This document shows, piece after piece, positions 1-8,136 of a stretch of DNA of 64,000 nt. A program made the position numbers and the translations under genes. This stretch comes from an uncultured Bacteroidaceae bacterium (lineage in GTDB: Bacteria; Bacteroidota; Bacteroidia; Bacteroidales; Bacteroidaceae), in assembly GCA_905234605.1 (NCBI GenBank), contig CAJOIE010000001.1:62001-126000 (forward strand), given 5' to 3'. Below the pieces are notes generated by a model that worked only from the letters and a program-made list of their open reading frames with translations, made no database searches and had not been told where the DNA came from. The first letter of the stretch is position 1. Every line of letters begins with the position of its first letter.

Positions 1-1446
1 GGCAATGGCGGTGTAGATGGTGCGCAGGTCCTCGTCGCCTCGCAGCACGGCGGGATAGAACACCGACTGGTACTCTGGTGCCATGTAGACCTTGTTTGTC
101 TGATAGATGAGGCCGTTGCATGCGAGGAAGCAGCTGTCGATGTCGTCGACCTGCACGCCGAGGCTCTCGGATGCTGTGTTCTTCACCGAGGCGAACTTGC
201 TTGGCAGTGTGGCACGCATGCTGCTCTGCATGCAGTTGCGCAGCAGCGGCAGCACCACGTTGTCTGGTATGTTGCGCCAGTCGTAGCCATACTTCACGCC
301 GAGCGATGAGCCCTCGTGGGTGAGGAAGGCCGTGAGCGCACTGTCGGTGGGAATGAACATGGCGTTGGCGTCGGCTCCCATGGCCAGATTGCCGGCTGTG
401 GAGACGTTCCATCCCGGGTCGATGCTGAGCAGGTTGGTCACGCTCTTGTTGGTGATGGGGTTGGTGGTGAAGTTGTGCGTGTCGTTGGCCGAGTTGGAGC
501 TGAAGAAGTAGCGCTTCACGAAGATGGTGTCTTCGGCCTCGTCGATGGGCACGATGTATGTCTGCGGGAAGCTGAAGCGGTCGAGCAGCTCGTTGAAGAT
601 GGAGAACTGGGGCTTGGAGGCTATGACCTCGGCCATGTTGGTGAGGCTCTGCGGGACGTCCTCGAGCACGTGTATGTAGCCGTTCTGGCATGTCACGTCC
701 TGCTCCACCACCTTGATGCCGTTGATGTAGGCAGCCGTGGTCACGTCGCTTGAGTGGTTGTTGGTGATCTTCAGCAGGTCGGTCGACGTGAAGGTGAATG
801 CGCTCATGTAGTCGGGCAGGAAGTGCACCATGGGCGCCGAGTTGTTATCCTTATATATACGTATGCGGGCGCGGTCGCGCACGTGTGACCAGTAGTCCAC
901 CTGTGTGCCGTCCGACTCCACACGTGCGGGGTTCACGGCGGGCATCTCCTCGGGGGTCATGACGGGTATGGAGTCGGTGACGTCGAGACGCGTCTGCCGG
1001 CGCATGCACGAGCCCTCGTCTGGCGGGTCGCCGGCAGTGTTGCTGAGGAGCTCGATGAGGTAGGCGTTGTTGATCATGGCGCCTTTGAGAAGGTTTTTCT
1101 TCTCGGCCTTCGAGAGTTCTGCCACCGACGTGATGCCGCGCTGGCTGAAGTAGCGTTCCCAGGCATCGTCGTCGGCCACGAAGAGCGTCATGCTGCCCGT
1201 GCGCCGCAGCAGGTCGGGATAGTTGGTGTCGGAGAGGTCGGGGTCGTTGATCAAGGCAAGCGTCTGGGTGAAGTTGCCTCGCTGCTCCAGCTCCTCATAG
1301 ATGCTGCTCCCGAGCCATGACGGCGTGCCTGTGAGCAAGTCGTCGCTGCACGACGACATGCCGGCAGACATGCCAAAGAGCATGAGGGCAGCACACGCAC
1401 AGCTCGCACCTCGCGCGAGCTGCTGCTTGAAAACACTGTGTTCCAT
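1..1446 (-). CDS. Fasciclin (FAS1) domain lipoprotein, C-terminus outside window
   Basis: The reading frame opens at ATG 1446 and continues without a stop to the window edge, giving 482 codons. The N-terminus has a hydrophobic stretch ending in a lipobox-like AGMSSC with Cys33, followed by SDD, so it is predicted to be a lipoprotein. Two blocks look like fasciclin repeats of Bacteroidota surface proteins: one near residues 50-100 with a VADDDAWERYF motif, and one near 360-400 containing MFIPTDSALTAFL. In this phylum such proteins often sit beside SusC/SusD-type or adhesin genes, but any partner here lies outside the window. The function is probably adhesion or glycan binding, which is inference. 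The start is supported by the signal peptide and by a promoter about 125 bases upstream. Confidence 0.8.
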   Translation of the reverse strand, partial: MEHSVFKQQLARGASCACAALMLFGMSAGMSSCSDDLLTGTPSWLGSSIYEELEQRGNFTQTLALINDPDLSDTNYPDLLRRTGSMTLFVADDDAWERYFSQRGITSVAELSKAEKKNLLKGAMINNAYLIELLSNTAGDPPDEGSCMRRQTRLDVTDSIPVMTPEEMPAVNPARVESDGTQVDYWSHVRDRARIRIYKDNNSAPMVHFLPDYMSAFTFTSTDLLKITNNHSSDVTTAAYINGIKVVEQDVTCQNGYIHVLEDVPQSLTNMAEVIASKPQFSIFNELLDRFSFPQTYIVPIDEAEDTIFVKRYFFSSNSANDTHNFTTNPITNKSVTNLLSIDPGWNVSTAGNLAMGADANAMFIPTDSALTAFLTHEGSSLGVKYGYDWRNIPDNVVLPLLRNCMQSSMRATLPSKFASVKNTASESLGVQVDDIDSCFLACNGLIYQTNKVYMAPEYQSVFYPAVLRGDEDLRTIYTAIA

Positions 1447-1805
1447 GCGTGATAGTTGTAGTATGTGTTTTGTTATCTTGTTGTTATGCACCGAGTTAAG
1501 TGTCAATATAGGTAAATGCCTGCCTGTGCAGCGACCGACGGCAAAAGGTGTCCGTCTCACACTAATGGCCACCAAATTTATAACATTCCGACTACCACCC
1601 AACCGCCACATGCTAAAAAGTGTTTCAAATATGCTGAATAACATATAAAATAAAGGGTCGCATGCACTGCCGGCTGGGGGTGCAAGATGAACGCCTTGTC
1701 GGTGCAGTGGCAGCGGCACAGAGGGTGGATTGTGCAGGCCGTCTCCCTGCACACTATGCTCGCGTGCGTCGGCCTGCCCGATGGTGGTGCCGCCGCTGCG
1801 CCACG
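1447..1805. other. 359-base spacer between FAS1 and TPR genes
   Basis: I see no gene in this spacer. It is more AT-rich than the flanking genes, especially 1490-1655. It carries the leader and promoter of the FAS1 gene (1573-1603). The opposite-strand reading frames that cross it have no recognisable protein features. Confidence 0.5.
1573..1603 (-). promoter_or_regulatory. Bacteroidota-type promoter for the FAS1 gene
   Basis: On the minus strand TAAATTTG (1573-1580) matches the -7 consensus TAnnTTTG. GTTG (1600-1603) sits 19 bases upstream, in the position of the -33 TTTG box. It implies a leader of roughly 120 bases. Confidence 0.45.
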
Positions 1806-3764
1806 CTAATGCTCCTTGGAGTAGCGCTTGATGAGGTTGTAGGCTGTGTAGATGCCATACTCTCCTGCCTGCGAGAGGTCGGAAAGCCCCATCTGCGTGT
1901 TGCCTTCGAGCAGCGAGGCCACGCCGCGGTTGTAGTAGGCATCGGGGAAGCGCGGGTCGATGTTGAGAGCTTTCGAGTAGGCCTGCCGCGCAAGAGCATA
2001 CTCGTGCTGGTGTATGTAGATGCCTCCCATGGCATACCACGCATAGACGAAAGCTGGGTCGAGCTCGGTTGCACGGCGCAGACAGTCGAGTGCGCGGGCA
2101 AAGCCTATCTGCGTCGTGACGTTGTGCACATCGGCATCGGCGGCGGCCACCTCATGCTCGCGGTAGAGCATCTGCGCCAGGGCGAAATGCAGCAGTGCCG
2201 ACTGCGGGGCGAGCGTGAGGGCACGCTCCAGGTCGGTGGCTGCTGCCTCGAAGTCGCGCACATGGTAGTGAGCCATGGCACGTGCCGCATAGAGCTGCGC
2301 GGACGGCGTGCCGTGGTCTATCAGTCCGGAGAGGCGTGCGATGTCGGCAAAGTGGGCATCGAGCTGCGCCTGCGTGAGCTGTGCCTCGCTGCCGGCGAGT
2401 TGCAGCGGCGCCACTATGCCCTGGCTGTTGAAGTGCTCCAGTGGGGCATAGTAGGCTATATAGCGGTTGGTGGGGCTGGGCTCGCTGTGGTGGGTGAGCA
2501 CATACCACGGCAGAGGCTCGAGCTGCACACGGCGGTCCTGCACGCGGCCGCGATAGGCACTCTCATACTCACGCTCGGGCTCGGCGGCATCGGCCTCCAC
2601 GAGCGAGGCGTAGTCGTCGATGTCGCGCTCGCTCTGCTTGCGTGTCTTGCGCGGCTGTGCCTGCCGCAGGCCGGCCTTGGCGTCCATGCGAGCCTGCAGC
2701 ACACGGAACTCGTCGCGCTCGGCTCCATGACGGTCGCCCGTCTTGCGGCGTATGGCGGCTCGCTGCAGGTAGCCTGTCCAGAATTCGGGATAGGCTTCGA
2801 TGACTGTCGAGATGTCGCGTATGGCGCCGGCATAATCGCCTGTCTGGTCGAGCAGCAGGGCCCTGTTGTAGAGGGCTATCATGTTGTCGGGCTCAAGCGT
2901 GAGCACGAAGTCGAAGTCGGCAATGGCACGGTTGTCGTCGCCCACCTGCGCGCGCAGCAGTCCGCGGTTGAAGTGTGCCAGATAGCTGCGGGGCTCTATC
3001 TCGATGGCCATGTCATAGTCGTCCATGGCACCGCGCAGGTTGTCCTGATGAAAGCGGGCCAGGGCACGGTTGACATAGTAGCCTGCCGCACGCGGACGCT
3101 GCAGGATGGCACGTGTCAGGCAGTCCTCGGCATCGGCATACTGCTCCCGCTGCAGGCATATCATGGCCTTGAGCGATAGAGCCTGCGCGTCGAAGGCGTC
3201 AATCGCCAGCGCCGAGTCGATCTGCGCAATGGCCGTGACGGTGTCGGCACGGTAGAGAGCCGCCTGAGCCTTCATGGTGCGGCACTCGGCATCGCGCGGC
3301 CAGAGAGCCATCATGCGATCCACGAGGGTGTCGGCAGCAGCATAGTCGGAGAGCTCGAAGCGGCAGAGCACCATGTTGTGCCAGGCGGCACGGTTCTTGG
3401 GCTCGATGGCCACGACACGCTCGTAGTCGGCCACGGCACCGGCATATTTCTTCATGTTGACACGGCAGAGGCCGCGCAGCTGATAGGTGTTGGCAACATA
3501 GGGGTTCAGGCGCAGGCTCTCCGAACAGTCGGCCTCGGAGCCCATGAAGTCCTCAAGATAGAACTTGGCCAGGGCGCGGTAGAAGTATGGCTCATGCAGG
3601 TAGGGACGTGCATTGATGACCATGCTGAACCGCTGTATGCTCAGCACATAGTCCTCGTAGTAGAGGGCATTGCGCCCCATGAGCATCACCCGCTCGGTGT
3701 TGATCTGCGCGCAGACCGACAGGGGGAGGCACATAGCCACGAGGAAGAGAGTGTGCTTGAACAT
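1806..3764 (-). CDS. Tetratricopeptide repeat protein, exported
   Basis: This 652-residue protein starts at ATG 3764, because a clear signal peptide (MFKHTLFLVAMCLPLSVCAQ) follows it. A longer frame reaching 3809 would overlap def and adds no signal. Two blocks of TPR repeats (about residues 30-360 and 470-650, with motifs such as DAYYNRGVA and YNRALLLDQTGDYAGA) flank a charged linker rich in Arg and Glu (about 370-470). TPR arrays mount protein-protein contacts, and the partner is unknown. It lies 14 bases downstream of def, so the two are probably co-transcribed. A def-TPR pair is common in Bacteroidales. The thrS gene that I recall often following this pair is not present here; the FAS1 gene follows instead. 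Confidence 0.85.
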   Translation of the reverse strand: MFKHTLFLVAMCLPLSVCAQINTERVMLMGRNALYYEDYVLSIQRFSMVINARPYLHEPYFYRALAKFYLEDFMGSEADCSESLRLNPYVANTYQLRGLCRVNMKKYAGAVADYERVVAIEPKNRAAWHNMVLCRFELSDYAAADTLVDRMMALWPRDAECRTMKAQAALYRADTVTAIAQIDSALAIDAFDAQALSLKAMICLQREQYADAEDCLTRAILQRPRAAGYYVNRALARFHQDNLRGAMDDYDMAIEIEPRSYLAHFNRGLLRAQVGDDNRAIADFDFVLTLEPDNMIALYNRALLLDQTGDYAGAIRDISTVIEAYPEFWTGYLQRAAIRRKTGDRHGAERDEFRVLQARMDAKAGLRQAQPRKTRKQSERDIDDYASLVEADAAEPEREYESAYRGRVQDRRVQLEPLPWYVLTHHSEPSPTNRYIAYYAPLEHFNSQGIVAPLQLAGSEAQLTQAQLDAHFADIARLSGLIDHGTPSAQLYAARAMAHYHVRDFEAAATDLERALTLAPQSALLHFALAQMLYREHEVAAADADVHNVTTQIGFARALDCLRRATELDPAFVYAWYAMGGIYIHQHEYALARQAYSKALNIDPRFPDAYYNRGVASLLEGNTQMGLSDLSQAGEYGIYTAYNLIKRYSKEH

Positions 3765-3778
3765 GGCAGCAGGATAAA

Positions 3779-4336
3779 TCAGCGGCGCACCTTCACCTTG
3801 TAGTCGCACGAGAAGTGGCCGCGCACGATGTCGTTGAGCTTGCCCTTGAGCATCTGCTTGCGCAGGCCCTGGATGCGGTCTGTGTAGACCTTGCCGTCGA
3901 GGTGGTCGAACTCATGCTGCATGACACGCGCCAGATAGCCGTCCGCCCACTCGTCGTGGTCCTGACCGGCCTCGTCGGTGTAGCTGACACGTATCGTGGC
4001 AGGGCGCTTCACGCTCTCGCTCATGCCTGGCAGCGACAGGCAGCCCTCTTCCATCGACTCCTGAGGACCCGTGCCATATTCCTCAATATATGGGTTGAAG
4101 AAGACATGGCGGTAGCCTTCATACTGCGGATAGTCGTCCTTGATGGGATTGAGGTCGATGACCACCACACGCACCGGCTGTCCCACCTGCGGCGCGGCAA
4201 GGCCTATGCCGCCGCTGTTGTCGAGGGTGTCGAACATGTCGCCCACCAGCTTTTGCATCTCGGGGGCATTGGGGTCTACGTCGTCTGCCACCTGCCGTAG
4301 CACGGGCTGACCAAGGGTATAGATGGGGAGAACCAT
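3779..4336 (-). CDS. def: Peptide deformylase
   Basis: Removes the formyl group from the N-terminal methionine of nascent proteins in the cytoplasm. All three family motifs are present in the 185-residue product: GIGLAAPQ (about 43-50), EEGCLSLPG with metal ligand Cys99, and QHEFDHLDG with His141 and His145 as the other ligands and Glu142 as catalytic base. The spacing and length fit a typical type I deformylase. It lies between ruvX upstream (229-base spacer) and the TPR gene downstream (14 bases). The start MVLPIYTLGQPVLR at 4336 matches the usual N-terminus of the family. Confidence 0.97.
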   Translation of the reverse strand: MVLPIYTLGQPVLRQVADDVDPNAPEMQKLVGDMFDTLDNSGGIGLAAPQVGQPVRVVVIDLNPIKDDYPQYEGYRHVFFNPYIEEYGTGPQESMEEGCLSLPGMSESVKRPATIRVSYTDEAGQDHDEWADGYLARVMQHEFDHLDGKVYTDRIQGLRKQMLKGKLNDIVRGHFSCDYKVKVRR

Positions 4337-4565
4337 GGGTAAATGAGAGTGATTAGGTGTGAGTGTGCCGGCGGCACCGTGGGGGTCTGGCTGTCCATAG
4401 AGCTCAGCCGCGAGGCACCCGCCACGGGGTGACAGCGCAAGGCTGAAGGGGTTAGCTGCACAGGGTGACAGGGGCTAAGATGCCGGCGGCACGGGGAAAG
4501 GGTGAGTAGTAGGGTGGCGAGGGTTTTGCAGGGTGAGTAGTTCGTGGTGAGCGGCCGGGTGTTCA
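4337..4565. repeat. Repeat-rich ruvX-def spacer
   Basis: This GC-rich spacer contains dispersed imperfect direct repeats rather than a gene. The word tgccggcggcac occurs at about 4366 and again at about 4481, gggtgacag occurs twice (near 4427 and 4463), and gggtgagtag occurs twice (near 4500 and 4530). A reading frame of 96 codons crosses it on the minus strand but is low-complexity Pro/Ser/Thr and resembles no protein. It may be a decayed tandem array. Confidence 0.4.
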
Positions 4566-4985
4566 CTATACGTTGTCAACCCTCCTCTCCATCCACCCCT
4601 GCAGGATTATGGTGGCCGATATTTCGTCCACGAGAGCCTTGTTCTGCCGTGCCTTGCGGCTGATGCCGCTCTCAAGCATGGCACGGTGGGCAAGCACGCT
4701 GGTGAAACGCTCGTCGCACATGTCCACAGGCATGCCTGGGAAGAGCTTGTGCAGACGGTTCACGAAGGGAGCTATGCGCTTCATGTTCTCGCTGTCGGTG
4801 CCGTCCATCTGGCGCGGCATGCCCACCACGATGCGCTCCACCTGCTCGCGGCCGAGGTAGTCCGTGAGGTAGCTCTCGAGCTCCGCTGTAGGCACCGTGG
4901 CGAGCCCGCCGGCGATGAGCTGAAGCGGGTCGGTGACGGCGAGGCCTGTGCGGCTGCGGCCGTAGTCTATGGCAAGTACGCGCAT
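4566..4985 (-). CDS. ruvX: Putative Holliday junction resolvase / pre-16S rRNA nuclease YqgF (RuvX)
   Basis: This 139-residue RNase H-fold protein has the family motifs MRVLAIDYGRSRTGLA at the N-terminus (catalytic Asp7), VVGMPRQMDG in the middle, CDERFTS, and DEISATIILQGWM near the C-terminus carrying the last acidic residue. The E. coli homologue YqgF is needed for processing the 5' end of 16S rRNA; the resolvase role is suggested by fold. The next gene on the same strand is def, as in many Bacteroidales. Start and length are standard for the family. Confidence 0.93.
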   Translation of the reverse strand: MRVLAIDYGRSRTGLAVTDPLQLIAGGLATVPTAELESYLTDYLGREQVERIVVGMPRQMDGTDSENMKRIAPFVNRLHKLFPGMPVDMCDERFTSVLAHRAMLESGISRKARQNKALVDEISATIILQGWMERRVDNV

Positions 4986-5120
4986 CTTGTGAATGGAGTA
5001 TTGGGTATCGAGTGATGGCGGGGTGCAAGCAGATTAACAAACAGGCAGGGGCTAACTATCACAGTCTGCCCCTGCCCCAGAAAATCTTACATATTCACTT
5101 TACCATATCAATAGAGGGTC

Positions 5121-5609
5121 TCACTTGCGCAGCAACCATGCGTCGGGATACTGGTTGCGGATGTTGTTGCGGCTCTGTACGGCAGCATTCATGTCGTCGA
5201 ATGTAGTGGCGATGACACGGTAGCTGTTCTTCTCGGCATTGTAGGCTATCTGTGCTGCGTAGCCGGCATTGTTGAGCTCGCGCTGGCGTGCCTCGGCATT
5301 GGCCTTGACACTGAAACTGCCCACGACCACGCTGTAGGCTTTCAGGCCCTGACCGCTAACGATGGTGACGCTCTCCGTGCGGGGGTTCTCAACGGCGGTC
5401 ACAGGTGTGGTGGTCACGGTCTGCACGGGGGCTACCGTGTTGACGGGCTGCGTCTGCACAGGTGCCGGCACAGTCTGCACGGTCTGCGTCTGGACCGTTG
5501 CGGGGTTGGCCTTCTCATAGGCTTTCTTGTAGGCACTCTCGCTGCTCTTGCAGGAAGCCATGCCCAGGGCCACGCTCAGCGCGAGCCCGATTGCAAGATA
5601 GTTCTTCAT
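5121..5609 (-). CDS. SPOR-domain lipoprotein
   Basis: The 162-residue product starts MKNYLAIGLALSVALGMASC, a lipoprotein signal with lipidated Cys20. A Thr/Val/Pro/Gln-rich linker (about 35-85) tethers a C-terminal SPOR domain (about 93-160, beginning YSVVVGSFSVKANAEA). SPOR domains bind glycan strands lacking stem peptides at division sites, so an envelope or division role is likely. The start is backed by AAGGAGAAAG just upstream of the ATG and by a full promoter at 5684-5714. It is well separated from ruvX and is probably its own transcription unit. Confidence 0.9.
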   Translation of the reverse strand: MKNYLAIGLALSVALGMASCKSSESAYKKAYEKANPATVQTQTVQTVPAPVQTQPVNTVAPVQTVTTTPVTAVENPRTESVTIVSGQGLKAYSVVVGSFSVKANAEARQRELNNAGYAAQIAYNAEKNSYRVIATTFDDMNAAVQSRNNIRNQYPDAWLLRK

Positions 5610-5683
5610 GTTCTTTCTCCTTAATTAAGATGTTTGTTTATAGGGGTTGCTATTCTGGCTTTTCAGACCATCCATATTGCCGA

Positions 5684-5714
5684 CAAAGGTAGCGTGATTT
5701 GCAAGGCGTGCAAA
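5684..5714 (-). promoter_or_regulatory. Full Bacteroidota promoter for the SPOR lipoprotein
   Basis: On the minus strand TTTG (5711-5714), a 19-base spacer, then TACCTTTG (5684-5691): both boxes match the consensus exactly. The predicted leader is about 65-70 bases. Confidence 0.7.
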
Positions 5715-5808
5715 GCAGGCCTCTACAAAAAACGTTAAATGTGACTGCCTGAATGCTATTCTCTTCAAAAAAGATGGTCTGCGGGCACTATGGTTGGGCA
5801 TAATGGCC

Positions 5809-5831
5809 TACATTTGTAGTGTCAACGACAC
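5809..5831 (+). promoter_or_regulatory. -7 box and 5' inverted repeat before the YtxH operon
   Basis: TACATTTG (5809-5816) matches the -7 consensus; no clear -33 box is seen 19-21 bases upstream. The expected transcription start falls inside an inverted repeat, GTGTC-AAC-GACAC (5819-5831), which could form a 5' hairpin or an operator. Confidence 0.45.
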
Positions 5832-5856
5832 GTCTAACATCTAAACACAACCTGCT

Positions 5857-6069
5857 ATGAAAGCTCTCAACTATCTCGTTGCATTCATGGGCGGCGTGGC
5901 CATAGGTGCTGCCGCCGGCCTGCTGCTGGCTCCCGAGAAAGGCACCGACACCCGCGAGCGCATTGCCGAGGCTCTGCGCAAGCGTGGCATACGCCTCAAC
6001 CGCAAGGAAATGGATGCCCTCGTGAGCGACATCTCCGAGGAGCTCTCCAACACTGCCGAGGAGGCATAA
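5857..6069 (+). CDS. YtxH-domain small membrane protein
   Basis: This 70-residue protein has one N-terminal membrane segment (about 5-27, LVAFMGGVAIGAAAGLLLAP) followed by a charged helix, the usual YtxH layout including the APEKG turn after the membrane segment. YtxH proteins are general-stress associated in Firmicutes; the molecular role is unknown. It heads a plus-strand run with a holin-X protein and a basic-tailed small protein. The three together resemble the E. coli yqjD-yqjE-yqjK arrangement in size and order, which is a comparison from memory. Confidence 0.85.
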   Translation: MKALNYLVAFMGGVAIGAAAGLLLAPEKGTDTRERIAEALRKRGIRLNRKEMDALVSDISEELSNTAEEA

Positions 6070-6225
6070 GCCACCCACCTCACGGCTCTGCCACGGAGGC
6101 ACACCGCCGCACCCTTAGCCGGCATGCACGCAGTGTGCCCGACAGGAGTATGCGCAGGTGTCGATGCCTGCCGTGGCACGGGCACGAACAGACATCCACA
6201 ACGTTGAGCCGCCACCATCACAGCC

Positions 6226-6651
6226 ATGTCGCTATTCCACAACACCGAACTCACCGCACAGATCATACGTCTGTTCCACGAGGCCAAGCGTTTCCTCCTG
6301 TTAGAGAAACGCCTCGTGGGTCTGCAGGCAGTGGAGGTGCTGACGCGTGTGCTCGCAGCCGTCGCGCTGTGGGCCATCATCATCCTGCTCGGCACCACGG
6401 CACTGCTCTTCGGCGGCATAGCCTTTGCCGTTTGGATGGGCCAGGTGGTGGGCAGCTACCTGCTGGGCTTCGTCATCGTGGCAGCTGTGCAGCTGCTGCT
6501 CATAGCCCTTGTCTATGCCAACCGCCGACGCTGGCTCCTTGAGCCCACAGCACGCTTCCTCGTCGGCGTGATGCTGACGGGTGCTGCCGAGACAGCGGCC
6601 AGAGCCGAGGAGCACAAGGACGGCGCGATAAGCACTGCCGACGAAGGCTGA
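6226..6651 (+). CDS. Phage holin family (holin-X / YqjE-like) membrane protein
   Basis: The 141-residue product has an amphipathic N-terminal helix (LIRLFHEAKRFLLLEKRLVGL-like, about 12-40), two hydrophobic hairpin segments (about 45-70 and 75-98) and a charged C-terminal tail. This is the layout of the Actinobacteria holin-X / YqjE family, which is widespread on chromosomes and not evidence of a prophage. It follows the YtxH gene by 156 bases and precedes a third small gene by 60 bases, so the three are probably one operon. The start ATG 6226 follows the word cacagcc, which also precedes the ATG of the next gene. Confidence 0.8.
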   Translation: MSLFHNTELTAQIIRLFHEAKRFLLLEKRLVGLQAVEVLTRVLAAVALWAIIILLGTTALLFGGIAFAVWMGQVVGSYLLGFVIVAAVQLLLIALVYANRRRWLLEPTARFLVGVMLTGAAETAARAEEHKDGAISTADEG

Positions 6652-6711
6652 ACGCCTGTTCCACTCCCACACCACACCTTCCAACCTGCAACTGCCACTC
6701 CCATCACAGCC

Positions 6712-6987
6712 ATGTCCACACTGCTTGACCCCGTTTCCACATCCATCCTTGAGCGCCTGCACGAGGAGCAGGAGCGTGTGCGCCTTGAGCGCGACCGCAG
6801 CGGTCAGCGCATAGCCGATGCCGCACGCCAGCTGCTGGCCCCGCCGCCCGCAGCCACCAGCAAGGCAGACATAGCCCTGTCACTCTTGCAGAACGGCATG
6901 TCGATAGCCAAAGGGGTGCAGACAGGCGTGAGTGTCGTTGCCGCCGTGCGCACCATGCTCGGCCTCAAACGGCGCTTGAAGAAGTGA
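6712..6987 (+). CDS. Small conserved protein of the YtxH/holin-X operon
   Basis: This 91-residue protein has a charged coiled-coil-prone N-terminal half (about 13-40, rich in Glu/Arg), a mildly hydrophobic glycine-containing segment near 60-85 and a basic tail ending LKRRLKK. I do not recognise a named family. Position and size resemble E. coli yqjK, the third gene after yqjD-yqjE. Its stop overlaps the next gene start by four bases (GTGA), so the two are probably translationally coupled. Confidence 0.75.
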   Translation: MSTLLDPVSTSILERLHEEQERVRLERDRSGQRIADAARQLLAPPPAATSKADIALSLLQNGMSIAKGVQTGVSVVAAVRTMLGLKRRLKK

Positions 6988-7736
6988 ACACGACAGATGT
7001 GCTCACCCTGGCTGATGCCGCCATGCAGTGCATCGGCCAGACCAGCGACTGGCCCGACACTCTTTTCGCCACAGCCGGCGGCATGGCAGACAGCATGACA
7101 GCCACCGGCACACAGCCTGTGCCTGCCCACGGCACAAGCACACACAGCCCTCTCTGTGAGGAAGACACCGTGGAGTGGCATCCTCTCATCCCGTTCCTCC
7201 CGCACGATGCTAAAGTGCTGATGCTGGGCTCGTTCCCTCCACAGCGCAAACGCTGGTGCATGGACTTCTACTATCCCAACTTCATCAACGACCACTGGCG
7301 CATCCACGGTCTGGTGTTCCACGGCGATGCCTCGCACTTCATCTCCACGACAGGCCGCAGTTTCCGCCTCCATGCCATAGTGGAGCACCTCATGGCACAT
7401 GGCATAGCCCTCTTCGACACAGCCATTGCCGTGCGGCGTCTGGCAGGCAATGCCTCCGACGACAACCTCGAGGTGGCTGTGCCCACCGACCTGCATGCCC
7501 TCGCCGCCCACCTGCCACAGCTGCGCGCCATCGTCACCACAGGCACGCTGGCCACACGCACGGCCATGACCACGTTGCTTGCTGAAGGACACAAGCCGCC
7601 GCGTGTGGGCGAGAGCATGCCCACCGCCCTTGGCGACGTGGAACTGCACCGTCTGCCCAGCTCCTCGCGTGCCTATCCGTTAGCTCTGCCGCGCAAGGCC
7701 GAGGCCTACGCCGCCATGTTCTGCCGCTACCTTTAA
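6984..7736 (+). CDS. Uracil-DNA glycosylase superfamily protein
   Basis: The conserved part starts near residue 63 with EWHPLIPFLPHDAK, then LMLGSFPPQRKRW (the GxFPP active-site-like motif, about 80-91), DFYYPN and NDHWRI, and ends with RLPSSSRAYPL, which corresponds to the family C-terminal substrate-binding loop. This fits the small UDG/MUG-like group that excises damaged or mismatched bases. The start is uncertain. GTG 6984 gives a four-base overlap with the preceding gene but adds about 60 residues with no family similarity. ATG 7023 is possible. GTG 7170 is preceded by GAGGAAG and would give the usual family length of about 190 residues. Confidence 0.8.
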   Translation: MNTTDVLTLADAAMQCIGQTSDWPDTLFATAGGMADSMTATGTQPVPAHGTSTHSPLCEEDTVEWHPLIPFLPHDAKVLMLGSFPPQRKRWCMDFYYPNFINDHWRIHGLVFHGDASHFISTTGRSFRLHAIVEHLMAHGIALFDTAIAVRRLAGNASDDNLEVAVPTDLHALAAHLPQLRAIVTTGTLATRTAMTTLLAEGHKPPRVGESMPTALGDVELHRLPSSSRAYPLALPRKAEAYAAMFCRYL

Positions 7737-7786
7737 GGCTGTGTGCCAGCTGTCGTTAGGACTGTGCGCACAGATGCCGATGCTAA

Positions 7787-8020
7787 TTACTTACGCAGGC
7801 AGCGTGCTATCCAGATGATGACCACGGCACCGACCACGGCTGTGCCTATGCGGCCGAGGGTGCCGTTCCACTCCAGGTTGAACAGGTCGAACAACCATCC
7901 GCCAACACAGCCGCCGAAGAGGCCGAGCACGAGGTTCTTCAGGAAACCATAACCCTCGCCTTTCATCAGCCATCCGGCGATGAGGCCTGCAAGGAGGCCG
8001 ACAATGAGTCCTTCTATCAT
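7787..8020 (-). CDS. GlsB/YeaQ/YmgE-family (transglycosylase-associated) membrane protein
   Basis: Starting at ATG 8020, the 77-residue product has three closely packed glycine-rich membrane segments (IEGLIVGLLAGLIAGWLMKG, LVLGLFGGCVGGWLFDL, and IGTAVVGAVVIIWIARCL), typical of the GlsB/YeaQ family. A longer frame reaching 8140 adds 40 residues without hydrophobic or family character, so the internal start is preferred. The family is linked to general or envelope stress in several bacteria; its biochemistry is unknown. It converges with the UDG-like gene, leaving 50 bases between the stops. Confidence 0.85.
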   Translation of the reverse strand: MIEGLIVGLLAGLIAGWLMKGEGYGFLKNLVLGLFGGCVGGWLFDLFNLEWNGTLGRIGTAVVGAVVIIWIARCLRK

Positions 8021-8136
8021 GTGAGTTAAGAGGTTAAAACGTGCCCGTGGCACGATGAGTGGTTCGAGATGACTGTGCCCGAGGCACGATGATATGTCGG
8101 ACGGCCTCAGACACAGGGTTAGAGTCTTTATCGCTT

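Noticed and set aside
1662..3179. A 505-codon plus-strand open frame
   Set aside because: Antisense to the TPR gene; no recognisable protein features.
4276..4566. A 96-codon minus-strand frame between ruvX and def
   Set aside because: It overlaps the def 5' end and is made of Pro/Ser/Thr-rich repeat translation.
6226..6651. Prophage lysis gene
   Set aside because: The holin-X family is chromosomal in most bacteria, and no other phage genes lie nearby.
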